From contig NZ_CP047210.1 in NCBI RefSeq assembly GCF_030408775.1, positions 1,674,001 through 1,738,000 on the forward strand: 64,000 nucleotides of DNA. Direction: 5' to 3'. The notes below the pieces were generated by a model that was not told the origin of the DNA, made no database searches, and worked only from the letters and a program-made list of their open reading frames with translations. Source of the stretch: Corynebacterium fournieri. GTDB lineage: Bacteria > Actinomycetota > Actinomycetes > Mycobacteriales > Mycobacteriaceae. Positions 10,288 to 19,683 of this stretch are shown here, piece after piece (positions within the stretch are counted from its first letter, which is position 1; the number at the start of each line of letters is the position of its first letter). Made by a program: the position numbers and the translations under genes.

Positions 10288-11664
10288 ATGCGGATGACTG
10301 TGATTGGTACTGGTTACCTCGGCGCGACGCATGCGGCGTGCATGGCTGAATTGGGCCACGAGGTACTGGGCGTAGACGTTGACGAAAGCAAGATCCAGGC
10401 GCTGAAGAACTCGAAGGTGCCCTTCTACGAGCCGGGCCTGCCCGAGGTGCTCGAGCGCAACATCGACGCCGGGCGGCTGGATTTCACCACCGACTACGCC
10501 GAGGCCGCGGCGTTCGCCAACGTGCACTTCATCGGCGTGGGCACCCCGCAGCAGCGCGGCTCGTACGCGGCGGATACCCGCTACGTCGAAGCTGTCATCG
10601 ACGATCTGGTGCCCCAGCTGGAAGGCGAGCACCTGATCCTGGGTAAATCCACCGTCCCGGTCGGCACCGCCGCCGCGTTGCAGGAGCGCGCGGACCGGCT
10701 TGTGGCCAACGCTGGCGGCCACGCCAGTGTGGAAATCGCGTGGAACCCGGAGTTCCTCCGCGAAGGCTACGCGGTCAAAGACACCATCGAACCGGACCGC
10801 ATCGTTTTGGGCACACGTGCCCAAAACGGAAGCGCCACGCACGGCGACAGCCGAGCCGAGGAGATCGCCCGGGAGGTCTACGCCACCCCGCTGTCGCACA
10901 ACACCCCGTTTATCGTCACCGATTTGCAGACCGCGGAGCTGGTGAAAGTCTCCGCCAACGCCTTCCTCGCTACGAAGATCTCCTTCATCAACGCCGTCAG
11001 CGAGGTGTGTGAAAACGTCGGCGCGGACGTGACGCAGCTGGCGGACGCCATCGGCTACGACGACCGCATCGGGCGCAAGTTCCTCGGCGCGGGTTTGGGG
11101 TTCGGCGGCGGGTGCCTGCCCAAGGACATCCGCGCGTTCATGGCGCGCGCCGGCGAGGTCGGCGCAGACCAGGCGCTGACGTTTCTGCGCGAGGTCGACG
11201 CGATCAACATGCGCCGTCGCCAGCGCGTGATCGATCTTGCGCGTGAGGAGCTCGGCAGCCTGATCGGGCGCAACATCACCGTGTTGGGCGCGGCGTTCAA
11301 ACCGAATTCCGACGACGTGCGTGACTCGCCGGCACTGGCCGTGGCCGGCCAGCTCAACCTCGCCGGAGCAAGCGTGCGCGTCTACGACCCGCAAGGCATG
11401 GACAACGCCCGCAAGGTCTTCCCCACACTCGACTACGCCACCAGCCTCGAAGACGCACTAACAGGGGCGGAACTGGTCATCCTGGCCACCGAATGGAACG
11501 AGTTCAAGCAGATGGACCCGAAGTGGGCGGCAACACTCGTCGCTAAGCAACTGCTTATCGACGGCCGAAACGTCCTCGACGTCACCGACTGGCAAAACGC
11601 TGGCTGGAAAATTCAAGCTCTAGGCCGAACGCAAACCCCTATCTCGGGATTGCATGGGAGATAA
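10288..11664 (+). CDS. ugd: UDP-glucose 6-dehydrogenase
   Basis: Ugd oxidises UDP-glucose to UDP-glucuronate with two NAD+. The 458-residue protein begins with the NAD motif VIGTGYLGATHA and contains the STVPVGTA segment, the EFLREG substrate loop, the hinge KVSANAFLATKISFINA, and the catalytic Cys in GFGGGCLPKD (near residue 270). I start at ATG 10288, immediately before the Rossmann strand; the longer frame adds 27 unlikely residues. Only a weak ribosome site is visible, but TAAGCT at 10275-10280 would fit a -10 box for a leaderless transcript. The gene is high-GC with core codon use and points opposite to its low-GC neighbours, so it has a different history from them. It also carries a copy of the GCYTATCGACG motif. 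Confidence 0.93.
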   Translation: MRMTVIGTGYLGATHAACMAELGHEVLGVDVDESKIQALKNSKVPFYEPGLPEVLERNIDAGRLDFTTDYAEAAAFANVHFIGVGTPQQRGSYAADTRYVEAVIDDLVPQLEGEHLILGKSTVPVGTAAALQERADRLVANAGGHASVEIAWNPEFLREGYAVKDTIEPDRIVLGTRAQNGSATHGDSRAEEIAREVYATPLSHNTPFIVTDLQTAELVKVSANAFLATKISFINAVSEVCENVGADVTQLADAIGYDDRIGRKFLGAGLGFGGGCLPKDIRAFMARAGEVGADQALTFLREVDAINMRRRQRVIDLAREELGSLIGRNITVLGAAFKPNSDDVRDSPALAVAGQLNLAGASVRVYDPQGMDNARKVFPTLDYATSLEDALTGAELVILATEWNEFKQMDPKWAATLVAKQLLIDGRNVLDVTDWQNAGWKIQALGRTQTPISGLHGR

Positions 11665-11790
11665 CGCTTTAGGACAATCCGGCTAGGTGGCCACTGACAC
11701 GAACTGTTGCTAGCAGTGCAACCAGGCATTTTTAGTTCTGGAGACGTTAATTTCCTAAAAAGGTAGGACTTAGACGTGTAGGGCAGAGAC

Positions 11791-11836
11791 ATTCCCGGAA
11801 CCATTCAGGGATTCTTCTTCGTTTGGTCCCGGGAAT
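11791..11836. terminator. Possible bidirectional terminator hairpin
   Basis: Arms at 11791-11802 and 11825-11836 (ATTCCCGGAACC against GGTCCCGGGAAT) pair over 12 positions with one mismatch, with a 22-base loop. It sits between the convergent ends of ugd (11664) and the next - strand glycosyltransferase (11851). No T-run follows on either side, so it may work with Rho or only as a barrier. Confidence 0.4.
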
Positions 11837-11850
11837 CTAGGCCCGCTCTG

Positions 11851-13038
11851 TTAACGCACAGTGAGTTTAAACTCCCACGTCTTCAGCACCTTTTCATTCT
11901 CCCTATCGACCACGTCTAGCCGCACCTTCCATGTCGCTGCGTTAAAGCCGCAGAGAAAATCAAATTCTCCAGTGTGGTCGTCTACCTCCGTCGTCTTGAA
12001 TAGCTTGTAGTTCGAGCTTTTACCAGCTAATGACAGATTCAGACGCGTACCAGGTGTGGCGACTCCCCTGAAACGCACCTTGCCCTTCTTGACCGACGCA
12101 GGGGGAATTGCCGGGTCCAGCAGGTACAGGAACGGAGTCTTGGGATCAAACAGGGTGCTATTAGTCTTGACGATTTCGCGTTTCAGCTTATCGATCTCAG
12201 CATAGAGCTCACGAATTCGAGTGACTTCTGGCATGGCCCTACGCCAGGTCAAGCCCAACGTAGGTTTAGCAGTACGCTGATAGTTCTGCCAGTCGGTCAA
12301 CCCTTCAACGTCTAGCGCAAACTCGTCAGCTAGTTGGTCATCAACGTCCGACCATTCTTGAATCCTCTGTTGACGTTCCTCATAGGAGCCATCAGCTTGG
12401 CGGTGAACCGTATAAAGGAAGTTCCTGCCCTTCCCAAGGACCGACTTCGACTGATACCCGAAACGCTTTGCGTTGAATAGCGCCTTCGTGTGGTTGTGCC
12501 AAATGACCCGTCGGATTTCTGCGAGATTCCCGTAGTAGTAAGTATTACTCGTCTGGTTCGGGGACGTCCAGTCACCATAGGCCTTGCCAGGGGCATCAAA
12601 AATGTAGCCTTCAGCTAGCGAAATCACCGCAGGTCGTCCACGGTCATCAATAGCGTCTAGGGCAGTCGTAAACGCTTCGCGGGACACCGCATCGTCATCG
12701 TCGATCCGGATAGCTAGTGCCCGTTGATCATCCCCGACTACCGACCGCACCGCATTCAAACCCGCACGGTTCGCTTCAATTGAGGTCCGCACGAACTGCA
12801 GATGAACTTTATCAGTGCCACCCGCTTCGTCGATCGCAGTACGCAAAGATTCCAGCGCGTCAGCCGGCATGTCTTCGTCGAGAAGTATGAACCAGTGAAA
12901 CTCATACCCTTCGGATGCTTGGAGCACGCTCGGCAGGGTTACCGACTTGAAAAGACCGAGTCGAGGAACCCACCAGTCAAGATCGAAGATTCCAATCCCA
13001 CACTTAGTAAGCGCGATTACGGGAACCATTTTGTCCAT
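11851..13038 (-). CDS. Putative rhamnosyltransferase-like glycosyltransferase with C-terminal beta domain
   Basis: This 395-residue protein resembles the 'putative rhamnosyl transferase' family (GT-A-like). It opens with VIALTKCGIGIFDLDWWVPRLGLF, followed by HWFILLDEDMP and the metal-binding ALAIRIDDDDAV near residue 115. Residues about 305-395 form a separate predicted beta-sandwich (GKVRFRGVATPGTRLNLSL, then WKVRLDVVDRENEKV) that may bind glycan. No membrane segment is present. The ATG at 13038 is used; an ATG three codons later is also possible. It follows the asparagine-synthase-like gene by 39 bp on the same strand. The transferred sugar is not shown by the sequence. Confidence 0.7.
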   Translation of the reverse strand: MDKMVPVIALTKCGIGIFDLDWWVPRLGLFKSVTLPSVLQASEGYEFHWFILLDEDMPADALESLRTAIDEAGGTDKVHLQFVRTSIEANRAGLNAVRSVVGDDQRALAIRIDDDDAVSREAFTTALDAIDDRGRPAVISLAEGYIFDAPGKAYGDWTSPNQTSNTYYYGNLAEIRRVIWHNHTKALFNAKRFGYQSKSVLGKGRNFLYTVHRQADGSYEERQQRIQEWSDVDDQLADEFALDVEGLTDWQNYQRTAKPTLGLTWRRAMPEVTRIRELYAEIDKLKREIVKTNSTLFDPKTPFLYLLDPAIPPASVKKGKVRFRGVATPGTRLNLSLAGKSSNYKLFKTTEVDDHTGEFDFLCGFNAATWKVRLDVVDRENEKVLKTWEFKLTVR

Positions 13039-13077
13039 ACTAAAACCCTTCTCTGAACAATTAATTTCTAGTTATTG

Positions 13078-15042
13078 TCACGGTTGGATTCCTGTGCTGG
13101 GCCAATCCGTTCGGAGTTCTGGACTGGCATCTCCAATTGCGCGGGGATAGAGCTTACAGTCTTCAATTCGAAGCCGAGTTGCCCTCGACCAAGATTCGGC
13201 TCCGTTGACCTTCTTAAGGAAGTTAAGCTCCACGAGCACCTCATCTTGCGGCGAGATGTTGTCAATTGAAAAGCTGACGGGGACACCTTTCTCCGCTCCA
13301 TCAATGGTGAAACGCTGTTCTCCATTGATCTTGACGCCCCAGTTGAAATAGCCCTTCCCAGAAGCGCTTCCATAGGGCACCAAAACCCGAAAGAGTAGAG
13401 TCCCAGTCTCCTTTACGGGCGCAAACTTAATCTGCATCCCCGCACCTGGGCCTACCTGGGACTGCGATAGCCTGCACTCCCCCAAGGGCTGAAGTTCCTG
13501 CTGATTACCCTTGCCATCGAAAGTGGTAACCGTGTCGAGCATCCGGGATGCCGGAAAGCGCAGATCGCGCCAATCTTGGTAGAGCGTCTGCGATGAATTA
13601 ACCGGAAGCCAATTTAGCTCGGGCGCATTCCTGTCGATTAGATCGCGAATGACGAGCCCCTCTGTGAGCTCCTCTTCAGCGAAAGAGCTCATCAAATCAA
13701 GGATCCGCCGGTTAGCAGCAGGAATCCACGTATCGAACGCTGCATCGAGCTCATTGTTAATCTCTCCGAGCCACTTGCCGTGTCTCAGCTCCCAGTACAT
13801 CATGAGCTGCTTGGCGTAGCCGTGAAGAGTAGAGCTATACCCCAGGACATTCATTCGTTCTTCAACATCATCCGGAAATTCACTCTGAACTTTGGAAAGA
13901 CGACGGTCAAACCCAGTACCGAGATGAACAATACGCGCAAGCTCGATGGCGTTTCCTCTAATGTTCAGCCAGCTCCCATTCGAAAACTTTTCGCGGTAGG
14001 AAGCAACCAGGTGCTGGCCATGCTCACCGTAGGTGTTTTTTCGAAGCAGACCAGCTAATTCACTGCTGACCTCTGCTCGTTTCGCTACGTCGAAAAAGGT
14101 ATGTTCCTTGAAACGCACTGATTCGAGGATGCTCCGGACGATGCGATCGTCCGCAAGCATTGTGCGCCGGTAAAAGGTACCTCCAGTGCGGCTATTTTCA
14201 CGTGATGGCAGTCCATAGGTATAGCCATTCATCTTGTGCCAATACGGCTTGGCCATGGCGAGGACTAGTCGGCTATCTATTCCACCGCTGATCGAAAACG
14301 CAATGTTTGGGAATGCCTCGAAGTAGGTCTTTTGAGAGCTCCGCCAGATGCGTTCAATCTCGCGGTACTTCTCTTCTCTGTCAACGCCCCAGAATCTGTT
14401 CTCTTGTCGCGGATAGAACCGAGAAACTTTGAATTCTGGTATTTGGAGGAAGAAATTAGGAAGGAGGTTGAAAACCCCTCTTAGGGGCGTGAAATCCGCA
14501 GCCCACTGAACTTCGCGGATGTCCCCACTAAAATCGTATTTTTCATATGCACCAACTTCCTCTATGAGATGCAGGTGCGAAGCCACTAATCGATCTTTCT
14601 CGCAATAAAAGACCGTGCGCGCTCCGAGGGTGTCGTTATACACGTATGTGCGCCCGGCAAGATGCAGGATAATGACGTATCTGCCACTGAGGTATTCCAA
14701 CTGCTCATGAAACTCATCCATGGAGGACTGGGCCGATTCAAGCAGGCACCGAGCAGCAGGACCGTCCTCCCCTCCGGGTGAGGTCAGAGCCCAGTGCCCC
14801 CGAATCAAAAGGAAACTTTGGTCAAGACCTTCCACAAGGTCCTCTGCGACGATATTGTCGCTCCACCAATAGAGCCCGTTCGGAAGCTCTCGTTTAGTGA
14901 ATTTGCCAATCACGCCTAGGTCATCTTCTGAAAGAAGGAATCCACCTACGTATGGATCGAGGTGCCGCGAGATTGAACGGGGCTGATTACCTGTGCTCAA
15001 AGTAACTGGCTGATCGCTCAGATCATTTTCCGATCTGGTCAC
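13078..15042 (-). CDS. Asparagine-synthase-like amidotransferase/ligase, glutaminase Cys missing
   Basis: The protein has 654 residues. The first about 220 resemble the class-II glutamine amidotransferase fold of AsnB (GRYVIILHLAGRTYVYNDTLGARTVFY), but there is no Cys at position 2, so it cannot hydrolyse glutamine by the usual route. From about residue 240 comes the synthetase part with the pyrophosphate loop FSISGGIDSRLVLA. The last about 140 residues form an extra beta-rich module (FRVLVPYGSASGKGYFNWGV). The domain adenylates a carboxylate and forms an amide; a uronic acid carboxyl would be a natural target here, but that is inference. It overlaps the upstream 891-residue glycosyltransferase by 4 bases, so the two are co-translated. 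Confidence 0.8.
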   Translation of the reverse strand: MTRSENDLSDQPVTLSTGNQPRSISRHLDPYVGGFLLSEDDLGVIGKFTKRELPNGLYWWSDNIVAEDLVEGLDQSFLLIRGHWALTSPGGEDGPAARCLLESAQSSMDEFHEQLEYLSGRYVIILHLAGRTYVYNDTLGARTVFYCEKDRLVASHLHLIEEVGAYEKYDFSGDIREVQWAADFTPLRGVFNLLPNFFLQIPEFKVSRFYPRQENRFWGVDREEKYREIERIWRSSQKTYFEAFPNIAFSISGGIDSRLVLAMAKPYWHKMNGYTYGLPSRENSRTGGTFYRRTMLADDRIVRSILESVRFKEHTFFDVAKRAEVSSELAGLLRKNTYGEHGQHLVASYREKFSNGSWLNIRGNAIELARIVHLGTGFDRRLSKVQSEFPDDVEERMNVLGYSSTLHGYAKQLMMYWELRHGKWLGEINNELDAAFDTWIPAANRRILDLMSSFAEEELTEGLVIRDLIDRNAPELNWLPVNSSQTLYQDWRDLRFPASRMLDTVTTFDGKGNQQELQPLGECRLSQSQVGPGAGMQIKFAPVKETGTLLFRVLVPYGSASGKGYFNWGVKINGEQRFTIDGAEKGVPVSFSIDNISPQDEVLVELNFLKKVNGAESWSRATRLRIEDCKLYPRAIGDASPELRTDWPSTGIQP

Positions 15043-17714
15043 AGGTAAGCTTCCCCTTCCGCTTCAGCCATCAAAGTTTGGAACTTGGGGCTTTCCGTTA
15101 CCCGAGGGCCATACATCGAAGCAATCTCGTGAATACGCGAGATGCTCTCTGCCCGATCCTCGCCAACAACGTCTTTCAGCTTCACTAAGTACCACTTTTC
15201 AAGGAACGCCATGAATCGTGTGTCAGAGTAGTGGTCGATGAGGCCGATTTCCTTCAACCAGGAAGATCGAGACTCCTCTAGCGGCAAGTATTTTCTATAG
15301 AACTTCGCCGAAATAGAATTCACCGTCGAGTTGGCAACCTCCGCATAGTAAACGTGCACCGGAGTCGGTACGACTGCGATGTTTTCGGCGTAGTAAAGCA
15401 TCTGCTGGAAGAAGTATGAGTCTTGTCCGACAGCGCCCTCTGGCTGCTCAATACCAGTGCTGCGGAGCCAGGCGGTATCAGCGATGAGAGCTTGAATACT
15501 CATCGGCTGATACTGGGCTGTAGCCAGTAAGTCGCGGTTGTTACCGCCGAGGTGGTAAATCCCTTCTCCACTTCGTTTGATTCCAGCTGATTTAAGAGAC
15601 TTCTTGAGGTGCCAAGAATTGTTGATGACGCTTCGAGTTCCCTTGAACTTCACCATGTTTCCAAGTGCGAACGAGAGTGGCTCAGAGCGCATTAACTCAA
15701 GAAGCTGGATATAAGCATCTTCCACTTGTTCGTTGTCCGGATCTAAGTAAGTAACGAACTTCGTGCGCGCGAGCTCAAGGCCCTTATTTCGAGGGCGAGA
15801 AGCGCTACCCGATCCCCCTGGTGGGAACCGGAAAACTGAGACATTCTCGTAAACCTGCTCAAGCACAGCTAATGCATGAAGCGTTTCCTTGTCTGTCGAC
15901 CCGTCATCGATCAGAAGAATTTCCGCCGTTGAGAATACCGAGCTCCTCCGCAGTGATTGGAAGCACTTATGAATCAGGAATCGGCCGTTGTTGTATACCG
16001 GCACAATTACTGTCAGATCCTTTGCCTCCGGCGAAGAAACTACCGTATTTGCAACCGCAGCGGTCCTCACCAAGATCGCCCGCTCAATGGGGGTGGTGTT
16101 AAAGGTCTCCCCCGGCTCTAGCCAAAAAACCTGCAGGGTCGACCTCGGCCCCGGTTCCACGAATTCATAACAAGTCCGCGGGTCATCTACTGGGCAAAGC
16201 TCTACTGCGTCGGCGTCGCTGTAGCGGAAAGCCGCAATCGCGTCTGCAACCAAAAAAGGAGAATTGAGCGATAGGTTGTTGGCGAAGACGACGACATCGC
16301 CATCCTTGCTGCCTTGTGTTTTTGCAAGCTCGTCTCGAGTGACCCATTCAAAGTCGAAGTCTCCGTCTTGAGAAGCCACGAAGTCCGCGAACTTTTTCTC
16401 ATCATCAGCGACCACGAGAACGCGATGCTCAGTCCTAGTGTGCGACACTCCAACCGCATCGAGGATTTGATCGACTCGTTCAAACGCAGTGTCATTGAGG
16501 AACACGTCTCGGATGCCGCTCGCTCGACCGTAGCGGAAATACTCCGTGCTCAAGTTATCAACGAACTGCTGAGCGTCTATCTCAGAATCGACGATTGCAA
16601 CATACGGGTAAAGGGAATTCACTCCGTTGCTGTAGTTAGATAAAACGGTCGTACCGGTCGCCAGTAGCTCTACAACGCGATTGGCAAACATAGTTGAGCT
16701 CGCCGTAACTGAATTCAGGTTTACCCCGAAAGGGAGAAGCCGTTGAATACGATGAACGTTTTCGTGCGAGATCGGTCTCCGCAGATGCGGAAGAAAGTCA
16801 TCCGGGTAGTTATAACGGGATAGATCGCTTTTGAAGTCGCTCTGATCCAAATCCGCATTGCGGTCGAAAATCGACAGGTCGAGGTGGGAATCCTGGACTC
16901 CCTTAAAGATTTTCTTTGCCGCTTGTGCACGAGACTTGTATTTGTGCGAAAGCCACGATCCCGCAAAAATTACATCGTTACCGTCGAATCGCTCACTTCC
17001 AACGGGATTGGTTCGCTCGAAGTTGACCGCGAAACGCAAGGCCTCGACCGGTGTTCCATCGCCCACCGCTTCCTGGTACTTGGGCACCATTTCTTCAGCG
17101 GACGTGAAAATGAAGTCCGCTTCCTTCGCAAGACCAAGGAACTTCGCAAAGTTTGGCGGGTCTTCCTTCGAATAAAAAACGATCGGGATGTCAAGCGACC
17201 GAGCAAGCGGAGCGGCCTTTTCGGAGAAGAGCCGACGCCCTTCAGAATTCGCCCCACCGAACCCATGCCATTCGTCCTCCAACCCTCTCCAAGCGGAAAC
17301 TACGAGCAAGAGGTCCAAAGTCGGAATCTCTTTGTCCAAGTTCTCCGGGGTCAAAGGCACAAAATCGGCCGCAACTCGGAGGGACTCGTAAAGAAATCTA
17401 TCGGCGATGATGCCGATCCGAACGTTCCTACGCTTGTCCCAGCGCTGTCGGTGTATAGCTGGCAAGGAATCAGCCTCAGCCAACATCTCGTTTAGTCGCT
17501 GCGAAAACTCGCTGTCATAAAAGTCCACGCGCTGTTCATAAGCGTCGCGAGAATTAGTGGGATCAAAAAAGACGTGCTTGCCCGACAGAGCATCGCGGTA
17601 TGCCAGCGTGTGAGTGTATGAGCGTAGGTCCCGGGATGCCGACTTGGTTGCTTCGGCTTTAGCTTCCAGCTCAGCCAGGCGGTCTAACTGCTTTTGTACG
17701 GCCGCGTCCTTCAC
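15039..17714 (-). CDS. Bifunctional glycosyltransferase: CgeB-like GT-B plus GT2
   Basis: This 891-residue protein has a short N-terminal helical part, then a CgeB-like GT-B unit (about 100-430: IGIIADRFLYESL, IVFYSKEDPPNF, VIFAGSWLSHKYKSR, and VELLATGTTVLSN). After a linker comes a classical GT2 domain (about 565-800) with TVIVPVYNNGRFLIHKCFQSL, AEILLIDDGSTD, ASRPRNKGLELA and the metal-binding YLDPDNE. It is paralogous to the 632-residue protein encoded at 22239-24137, which shares the KEDP and AGTYFAHKF-type motifs. One polypeptide could therefore add two different sugars. The start overlaps the upstream coiled-coil gene by 4 bases. Cytosolic; sugars unknown. Confidence 0.78.
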   Translation of the reverse strand: MKDAAVQKQLDRLAELEAKAEATKSASRDLRSYTHTLAYRDALSGKHVFFDPTNSRDAYEQRVDFYDSEFSQRLNEMLAEADSLPAIHRQRWDKRRNVRIGIIADRFLYESLRVAADFVPLTPENLDKEIPTLDLLLVVSAWRGLEDEWHGFGGANSEGRRLFSEKAAPLARSLDIPIVFYSKEDPPNFAKFLGLAKEADFIFTSAEEMVPKYQEAVGDGTPVEALRFAVNFERTNPVGSERFDGNDVIFAGSWLSHKYKSRAQAAKKIFKGVQDSHLDLSIFDRNADLDQSDFKSDLSRYNYPDDFLPHLRRPISHENVHRIQRLLPFGVNLNSVTASSTMFANRVVELLATGTTVLSNYSNGVNSLYPYVAIVDSEIDAQQFVDNLSTEYFRYGRASGIRDVFLNDTAFERVDQILDAVGVSHTRTEHRVLVVADDEKKFADFVASQDGDFDFEWVTRDELAKTQGSKDGDVVVFANNLSLNSPFLVADAIAAFRYSDADAVELCPVDDPRTCYEFVEPGPRSTLQVFWLEPGETFNTTPIERAILVRTAAVANTVVSSPEAKDLTVIVPVYNNGRFLIHKCFQSLRRSSVFSTAEILLIDDGSTDKETLHALAVLEQVYENVSVFRFPPGGSGSASRPRNKGLELARTKFVTYLDPDNEQVEDAYIQLLELMRSEPLSFALGNMVKFKGTRSVINNSWHLKKSLKSAGIKRSGEGIYHLGGNNRDLLATAQYQPMSIQALIADTAWLRSTGIEQPEGAVGQDSYFFQQMLYYAENIAVVPTPVHVYYAEVANSTVNSISAKFYRKYLPLEESRSSWLKEIGLIDHYSDTRFMAFLEKWYLVKLKDVVGEDRAESISRIHEIASMYGPRVTESPKFQTLMAEAEGEAYL

Positions 17715-18097
17715 TTCTTTGCCTTCCTAAAAGTGCTTCTCATTGCCCAATACTTTTTCTTAATCTGCAAAACCCCCCGCGGTACGTCTTTGCCGCGCAA
17801 TGAGTTTGGTAGGAATGGCAAGCCAGCGCGCTCTTCGTCGGGAATGCCGAGCTTCTTTTCCAGAACGCGGACTCGCTGTTTTAATTCCGCAATCTTCCGA
17901 TCTCGCTTTTGAATTCCGGCAAGGAGTTTTCTATCCCGATCAATCTCAAAGAGCAGAGCATCGCAGGTCTCCTCTAGTTCGACGGTCAAACGCCGAACTT
18001 GATCAGCTACGTCTTGAGATGATTCGAAATCATCAACCGGTCGCACTTGTTTTGCCACGCCGCTAATACCTTCTCTTTGACATTCGAGTTTGGACAC
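17711..18097 (-). CDS. Small coiled-coil protein (128 aa)
   Basis: No enzyme family recognised. Residues about 25-85 have heptad-like spacing of hydrophobics (VADQVRRLTVELEETCDALL, then KIAELKQRVRVLEKKLG), predicting a coiled coil; the C-terminus is strongly basic. Coiled coils of this kind often set chain length or hold transferases together in capsule systems, but that is only a suggestion. It overlaps the 891-residue glycosyltransferase by 4 bases and follows the second AsnB-like gene by 2 bp, so it is co-translated with both. Confidence 0.65.
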   Translation of the reverse strand: MSKLECQREGISGVAKQVRPVDDFESSQDVADQVRRLTVELEETCDALLFEIDRDRKLLAGIQKRDRKIAELKQRVRVLEKKLGIPDEERAGLPFLPNSLRGKDVPRGVLQIKKKYWAMRSTFRKAKK

Positions 18098-18099
18098 AC

Positions 18100-19683
18100 T
18101 CAGCGATATTGCTGGTCAATTCTATCCAAAATGATCTTATAGACACGCTTACTTAGGCGCTCATTTAGGGATTGCTCCAGCATCGGCACAAGAATCCTCC
18201 TAGTATTAAAAGGCAATATTACATCGGCTGTCATTTCATATTCCGCGTAACCGCCGGCAGCCCACGAGCTCAATCGGCTTTCCCAGTAGAACAGATCAAA
18301 CGGGTGGAAAGTCGCTTGTTCACTCATATCAAGCTGGGTGTAATCGACGTACGAATCGAGGTAACGCACCAGTTCGACATTCTCTGAAAACGAAGATTGC
18401 GTGAATTTCTTTGCGAGACCGTGTGCATTGAGAAGTGATGGATCCCTCTCACGGTAGAAAACCGTGCCAACCTCCGGCCCAAGCAAAATCGCCACCTGGC
18501 CGTCATGGTCAAGTTCGTTATAGAAGTTTTCCGCCAATGCGGGGAAGCGTGCCCACCCTGTAAACGTCTTTGCATAAGCCTTTCTGAAGCGACTGGATTT
18601 ATCGGACGGTTTCAAATCCATTACCAAAAACCGCAAGTCAGAATCCACGGCTAGGCGGCTAGCCGCTATCAGGTCATTTCTGGAGTGGGATGGGTTCTTA
18701 TCGAAGGAGTGGTAGGTGAATGCAATCGCATTCAGTGCATGCAGGCGATCGAGGGTCGCTTTGAGAAACACTCGCGAGTCCCAGCCCGCGGTTAACCCGA
18801 AATAGAAAGGCCTTCTGCTATCTATTCCGAGCTCGAGTTGGCGGTTGAGCTCTTCCTCCACCTGACGTGCTGTTTCGAACGCGTCACGTCTCTTTGGCGA
18901 GTAGCCCTCCGGAGGAAAGAACCGGGAATGCTTCGCCTCGTTCTTATTCACCGTCAAGACACAGTTCGCCGTGACCATTGAAACTACATCGTGCGGCGCC
19001 ATTGCTCCGGGCAGCCACTTTCCTGCGGGGCTCTTGTAGTCAGGGTGATTTAGAAACGAACGCGACCTGTCTGTAGCCACCGCATCGATAGCGCGTGCGG
19101 TCAGAGTCGAATGTGACGATGCAACGAAACCACGCTCCGTTACGGCCCAGAAACATGACCGACTAGCGGTCGCATCCCCGTAGATCCTTACGGTCTCCCC
19201 GTTGACCATGAGAATTACAAACCTGCCCCCGAGCCATGTGACGTACTCGTCCAATGCCCGCAAGTCCGAGCCGCTGCCCGCCGCTTCCATGAGCCTGCTA
19301 CAGATTTCGGACTGGTCGCTCGAATGCAAATCTGAATCAATCGCTGTGCCGATGAGGATCGCAGCCCACTCGAAATCGCCTGGTGCACAGATTTCTACAG
19401 GCAACCGCTCGTCATGCCAGAGATCGAGGTCACAGATGGAAAGACGTTCCCACCCGCTAGGCACAAAATGCGGCTCCTCACCTCTAGCGATGAGGTATCC
19501 CCTACCAAACGGCGTTACCTCATCATCAATTCTGCGAGATCGTGGAACCATGACAGCGCCTCGAGACGATCTACCACGTTGCCGGTACACGGAGACCTTC
19601 GTTTTCACCGGTCTCACACGTCGGTATAACGACTCAAAAGGCCACCAAGTGGCGACGCACTTCAGAATGCTGCGAATGGGCAT
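18100..19683 (-). CDS. Second asparagine-synthase-like protein with altered ATP loop
   Basis: This 527-residue protein has the same plan as the 654-residue one: an N-terminal AsnB-type barrel (TWLGGRFVILMVNGETVRIYGDATASRSCFW) without N-terminal Cys, then a synthetase domain. The pyrophosphate loop reads FGLTAGWDSRVF, near residue 295, in place of the usual S-G-G-x-D-S. The Asp-Ser pair is kept but the glycine-rich part is changed, so ATP use is plausible but not sure. The first 30 residues are basic and carry a short hydrophobic patch but no clear signal peptide. The start codon overlaps the stop of the DUF6270 gene by one base. Confidence 0.75.
   Translation of the reverse strand: MPIRSILKCVATWWPFESLYRRVRPVKTKVSVYRQRGRSSRGAVMVPRSRRIDDEVTPFGRGYLIARGEEPHFVPSGWERLSICDLDLWHDERLPVEICAPGDFEWAAILIGTAIDSDLHSSDQSEICSRLMEAAGSGSDLRALDEYVTWLGGRFVILMVNGETVRIYGDATASRSCFWAVTERGFVASSHSTLTARAIDAVATDRSRSFLNHPDYKSPAGKWLPGAMAPHDVVSMVTANCVLTVNKNEAKHSRFFPPEGYSPKRRDAFETARQVEEELNRQLELGIDSRRPFYFGLTAGWDSRVFLKATLDRLHALNAIAFTYHSFDKNPSHSRNDLIAASRLAVDSDLRFLVMDLKPSDKSSRFRKAYAKTFTGWARFPALAENFYNELDHDGQVAILLGPEVGTVFYRERDPSLLNAHGLAKKFTQSSFSENVELVRYLDSYVDYTQLDMSEQATFHPFDLFYWESRLSSWAAGGYAEYEMTADVILPFNTRRILVPMLEQSLNERLSKRVYKIILDRIDQQYR

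Noticed and set aside
10153-11394. A 413-codon - strand frame across ugd
   Set aside because: It is antisense to a complete, well-matched Ugd.
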